Shown here piece after piece: positions 61,145 through 64,000 of a DNA stretch of 64,000 nt (position 1 is the first letter of the stretch; each line of letters begins with the position of its first letter). Made by a program: the position numbers and the translations under genes. Source of the DNA: Mobilicoccus pelagius NBRC 104925 (GTDB lineage: Bacteria > Actinomycetota > Actinomycetes > Actinomycetales > Dermatophilaceae); assembly GCF_000247995.1 (NCBI RefSeq), contig NZ_BAFE01000089.1, positions 62,001-126,000 on the forward strand. The letters run 5' to 3'. The notes beneath the pieces are model-generated. The model was not told the DNA's origin and searched no databases. It saw nothing but the letters and a program-made list of their open reading frames with translations.

Positions 61145-61181
61145 GGAACGAACCCCGCTGCGGTGCAGCGGGGTTCGTTCC
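61145..61181 (-). terminator. Rho-independent terminator of the ctaC-ctaD-ctaF operon
   Basis: A perfect 17-bp stem around a 3-base loop, followed on the minus strand by TTTTGTTG. It starts 19 bases past the ctaF stop and is the only hairpin in the window with a clear T run. Confidence 0.9.
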
Positions 61182-61199
61182 TGAAACGGGTTTTGCAGA

Positions 61200-61601
61200 T
61201 CAGATGACCATGTCTTCGCGGTAGTACTCGAAGGCCCACCCGATGAGGGCGACGGCGCCGAACACGACACCGACGAGGAAGACCCACAAGCCGAGACGTA
61301 GACCGAGGAAGACGATGATCGCGGACACGGCCAGCGGAAGCGGCCACCACGAGTGGGGGCTGAAGAAGCCGTACTCGCCTTCCTGCATCCACTGCTCACC
61401 ACGGGGGTCGTCGGCCGGGTCGCGGTCGAGCTTCTTCATGGTCATCCGGAGGTACATGCCCACCATGAGACCCATGAACCCGAGGAGGGTGAGAGCCACA
61501 AGGCCCACCGGCTCGGTCCACTTGGTGAAGATGCCGTAGATCACCATGACCGGCAGGAAGAAGATCGCGGCGGCGTTGAAGAGCGCCGAGGTCTGCCTCA
61601 T
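61200..61601 (-). CDS. ctaF: Cytochrome c oxidase subunit IV (actinobacterial CtaF)
   Basis: A 133-residue protein with four transmembrane helices in two pairs (about residues 7-25, 32-51, 85-101 and 104-123) and the linker [18 protein letters not shown] typical of CtaF. It is an accessory subunit of the aa3 oxidase. The ATG has GGAGG upstream and overlaps the ctaD stop by 4 bases. Equivalent to Rv2199c. Confidence 0.93.
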   Translation of the reverse strand: MRQTSALFNAAAIFFLPVMVIYGIFTKWTEPVGLVALTLLGFMGLMVGMYLRMTMKKLDRDPADDPRGEQWMQEGEYGFFSPHSWWPLPLAVSAIIVFLGLRLGLWVFLVGVVFGAVALIGWAFEYYREDMVI

Positions 61602-63364
61602 CGGACACCTCCAGCACGACGACCCTGTGCACCGGCGGCCTCGCCCTCGAGGTCGGGCTCGCCGTACAGCTCGGCAAGCACGCCCCGGTCGGGGGTCGGC
61701 GTGTCGAACGAGGCGACCTCCGGGTGGTTGAGGTCGAACACCGGACGCTCCGAGCGGATGCGCGGAAGGGCGTCGAAGTTGTGCCGCGGGGGCGGGCAGG
61801 ACGTGGCCCACTCGAGCGAGGAGCCGTAGCCCCACGGGTCGTCGACCGTGACCTTGGGGGCGTGCTTGGCCGTCTTCCACACGTTGATGAAGAACGGGAT
61901 CATCGACGCGCCGAGGAGGATCGAGCCGAACGTGGAGAACTGGTTCAGGAAGGTGAAGCGGTCCTCGACCATGTAGTCGCCGTAGCGGCGGGGCATGCCG
62001 TCGACACCCAAAATATGCTGGACGAGGAACGTCAGGTGGAAGCCGAAGAACAGCATCCAGAAGTGGATCTTGCCGAGACGCTCGTCGAGCATCTTGCCCG
62101 TCATCTTCGGCCACCAGAAGTAGTAGCCGGCGAACATCGCGAACACCACGGTGCCGAAGACGGTGTAGTGGAAGTGCGCAACGACGAAGTACGTGTCGGA
62201 CAGGTGGAAGTCGAGGGCCGGGCTGGCGAGGATGACGCCGGTGAGGCCACCGAAGAGGAACGTGACGAGGAAACCGAGCGACCACAGCATCGGCGTCTCG
62301 AAGGTGAGCGAGCCGCCCCACATCGTGCCGATCCAGTTGAAGAACTTCACGCCGGTCGGGACGGCGATGAGCATCGTCATGATCGAGAAGAACGGCAGAA
62401 GGACCTGGCCGGTGACGTACATGTGGTGGGCCCACACGGTGGCCGACAGGGCGGCGATGGCGATCGTGGCGAAGATGATGCCCTTGTAGCCGAAGATCGG
62501 CTTGCGCGAGAAGACCGGGAGGATCTCGCTGATGATGCCGAAGAACGGCAGGGCGATGATGTACACCTCGGGGTGGCCGAAGAACCAGAACAGGTGCTGG
62601 TAGAGGATCGGGCCACCGTTGATCGGGTCGTAGATGTGCATGCCGTACATGCGGTCACCCGCGAGGGCGAACCAGGCGGCGGTGAGCACGGGGAAGACCA
62701 TGAGCACGAGCAGCGAGGTCACGAGCGAGGTCCACGTGAACAGGGGCATGCGGAACATCGTCATGCCCGGGGCGCGCATGCAGACGATCGTCGTGATGAA
62801 GTTGACGGCACCCATGATCGAGCCGAATCCCGTGGCGGCGAAGCCGAGGATCCAGAGGTCGGAGCCGAGGCTCGGGGAGAACACACCGTTCGAGAGCGGC
62901 GTGTAGGCGAACCATCCGAAGGAGGCAGCGCCACCCGGGACGAGGAAGCCGGAGACCGCGACGACGCCGCCGAAGAGGTAGAGCCAGTAGGCGAGCATGT
63001 TGAGCCGCGGGAAGGCGACGTCGGGCGCACCGATCTGCAGCGGCACGAGCAGGTTCGAGAACGCCGCGAAGAGCGGGGTCGCGAACAGCAGCAGCATGAT
63101 CGAGCCGTGCATCGTGAACATGGCGTTGAACTGCTCGAGGTTCTGCAGGACCTGCAGGCCGGGCGAGTAAAGCTCCGCGCGAATGATCAGCGCGAGAATA
63201 CCGCCGATGGCGAAGAAGGCCATCGTCGTGGCGAAGTAGAGGTTTGCGATGACTTTGTGGTCGGTGCTGGTGATCACCTTGACGAACCGACGACCCAAGG
63301 AGGTGTTCGGCTCAGGTGCCGGTCCGTGACCGGTGTGCTCGGGGCGAGTGATGATCGACGCCAT
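61598..63364 (-). CDS. ctaD: Cytochrome c oxidase subunit I (aa3 type)
   Basis: A 588-residue haem-copper oxidase core with twelve transmembrane helices. Ligand segments: [10 protein letters not shown] after FTMHGSIM (haem a His), [17 protein letters not shown] (CuB His and crosslinked Tyr), [11 protein letters not shown] (two CuB His) and [18 protein letters not shown] (haem a3 and a His). It reduces oxygen to water and pumps protons. Start ATG overlaps the ctaC stop by one base. In M. tuberculosis ctaD is elsewhere, so its place between ctaC and ctaF differs from that genome. Confidence 0.98.
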   Translation of the reverse strand: MASIITRPEHTGHGPAPEPNTSLGRRFVKVITSTDHKVIANLYFATTMAFFAIGGILALIIRAELYSPGLQVLQNLEQFNAMFTMHGSIMLLLFATPLFAAFSNLLVPLQIGAPDVAFPRLNMLAYWLYLFGGVVAVSGFLVPGGAASFGWFAYTPLSNGVFSPSLGSDLWILGFAATGFGSIMGAVNFITTIVCMRAPGMTMFRMPLFTWTSLVTSLLVLMVFPVLTAAWFALAGDRMYGMHIYDPINGGPILYQHLFWFFGHPEVYIIALPFFGIISEILPVFSRKPIFGYKGIIFATIAIAALSATVWAHHMYVTGQVLLPFFSIMTMLIAVPTGVKFFNWIGTMWGGSLTFETPMLWSLGFLVTFLFGGLTGVILASPALDFHLSDTYFVVAHFHYTVFGTVVFAMFAGYYFWWPKMTGKMLDERLGKIHFWMLFFGFHLTFLVQHILGVDGMPRRYGDYMVEDRFTFLNQFSTFGSILLGASMIPFFINVWKTAKHAPKVTVDDPWGYGSSLEWATSCPPPRHNFDALPRIRSERPVFDLNHPEVASFDTPTPDRGVLAELYGEPDLEGEAAGAQGRRAGGVR

Positions 63365-64000
63365 CAGTTGCCACCTCCTTGCGGTTGGTACTGCTGGTAA
63401 GCGGGTTGCCCCGGCTCCAGGTGTGCTCGGCTGAGCGAGTTGTCGAGCAGGCCGGTCTGACCCCTCGCCTCGAGATCGGTCATGTGCTTGTCGAACTCCT
63501 GCTGGGAGACGACCTTGACGTTGAACAGCATCGTCGCGTGATATGCGCCACAGAGCTCAGCGCATTTGCCCTGGAAGGTGCCCTGCTGGCGGGTCTCGAT
63601 CTGAAGCTTGTTGACCTTGCCGGGCACCATGTCCAGCTTCTGCTGGAAGGCGGGCACCCAGAAGGAGTGGATGACGTCGCGGGCCGTGAGGACGAACTCG
63701 ACCCGCGAGTTCTCGGGCAGGTAGAGCGTCGGGAGCTTCTCCTCGACGCCGGGCTGGCCGGTGAGCTCGGCCTGGACGCCGGAATCCCACACCTTGTCGT
63801 CGATGTAGTTGAAATCCCAGCTCCACTGCTTGCCGACGACGTTGATCGTGTAGTCGGGCTTGGCGGTGGTGTCGAGGAGAACCTTCTCGTCGCGCGCCGT
63901 GAAGAAGAACATGACGCCGACCATCATCACGGGGATGACGGTGTAGAGGATCTCGATGGGCACGTTGTACCGCAGCTGGGGCGGCAGGCCCACGTCGTCC
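63364..64000 (-). CDS. ctaC: Cytochrome c oxidase subunit II, N-terminus outside the window
   Basis: At least 212 residues. The visible part has the second transmembrane helix ([20 protein letters not shown]), the WSWDFNY aromatic patch for electron entry, and the CuA site with His in DVIHSFWVP and [14 protein letters not shown] (two Cys, His, Met). The reading frame continues past base 64000, so the lipoprotein signal and first helix are missing. First gene here of ctaC-ctaD-ctaF. Confidence 0.96.
   Translation of the reverse strand, partial: DDVGLPPQLRYNVPIEILYTVIPVMMVGVMFFFTARDEKVLLDTTAKPDYTINVVGKQWSWDFNYIDDKVWDSGVQAELTGQPGVEEKLPTLYLPENSRVEFVLTARDVIHSFWVPAFQQKLDMVPGKVNKLQIETRQQGTFQGKCAELCGAYHATMLFNVKVVSQQEFDKHMTDLEARGQTGLLDNSLSRAHLEPGQPAYQQYQPQGGGN

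Noticed and set aside
1-64000. tRNA, rRNA, CRISPR, transposon, integron or prophage signals
   Set aside because: I looked for tRNA-like cloverleaf ends, regularly spaced repeats, transposase motifs and phage structural genes by reading, and found none. A covariance-model scan would be decisive for small RNAs.

Overview
The window is high-GC (about 70 percent) chromosomal DNA of an actinobacterium. The markers are a PIG-L deacetylase of the mycothiol type, a class II DAHP synthase, the QcrCAB/CtaCDEF branch of the respiratory chain, a PknL/Rv2175c pair, a LexA box of actinobacterial type and many TANNNT -10 boxes placed 6 to 8 bases before a start codon (leaderless mRNAs). Gene content and family lengths look most like Micrococcales (Dermatophilaceae/Dermacoccaceae relatives), but the genus cannot be fixed from sequence alone. 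I see no tRNA, rRNA, CRISPR array, insertion sequence or prophage.

Layout. 1-8 kb: end of an unidentified gene, a PIG-L deacetylase, an SDR dehydrogenase, a decayed chemoreceptor remnant, a second YidC with a small membrane protein, an OsmC-family protein, an NTF2-like protein, a SigE-family sigma factor overlapping a single-pass membrane protein (probable anti-sigma), and two small proteins. 8-24 kb: topoisomerase IV subunit A (8.1-10.7 kb) and subunit B (21.7-23.8 kb) flank an ArgE/M20 peptidase with an MHS transporter, the glycerol genes glpD-glpF-glpK with a divergent SorC-type regulator, a sucrase/ferredoxin-like protein and an amino-acid permease. 24-34 kb: DUF7455, DUF456, DUF3040, DNA polymerase IV and a methyltransferase, then an SOS cassette read leftward from a perfect LexA box: DUF6504, SAV_6107-type HEPN protein, DnaE2.

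33-64 kb is, from memory, broadly collinear with Mycobacterium tuberculosis Rv2173-Rv2200: polyprenyl synthase, Rv2175c, PknL, class II DAHP synthase, PlsC, a START-fold protein, FadD15-like ligase, DEDD exonuclease/GIY-YIG protein, TrpD, CtaE-QcrC-QcrA-QcrB, then CtaF, CtaD and CtaC. Insertions relative to that order include a sulfite-oxidase-like enzyme, a MacS/LuxR two-component pair translationally coupled to PlsC, and two tandem ROK sugar kinases. The mycobacterial mannosyltransferase genes mptA and pimB are absent from this block.

How the genes work together: glpFKD take up, phosphorylate and oxidise glycerol, with control probably through the SorC-type regulator and a palindrome in the shared intergenic region. 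QcrCAB plus CtaCDEF form the bcc-aa3 supercomplex, encoded as two converging sets (ctaE-qcrCAB on +, ctaC-D-F on -). DinB and the LexA-controlled DnaE2 cassette provide translesion synthesis. PknL and its likely substrate Rv2175c sit head to head.

Two genes carry single-base homopolymer frameshifts (pknL in a C run, one ROK kinase in a G run). They are either assembly errors or real lesions and should be checked before functional claims are made.
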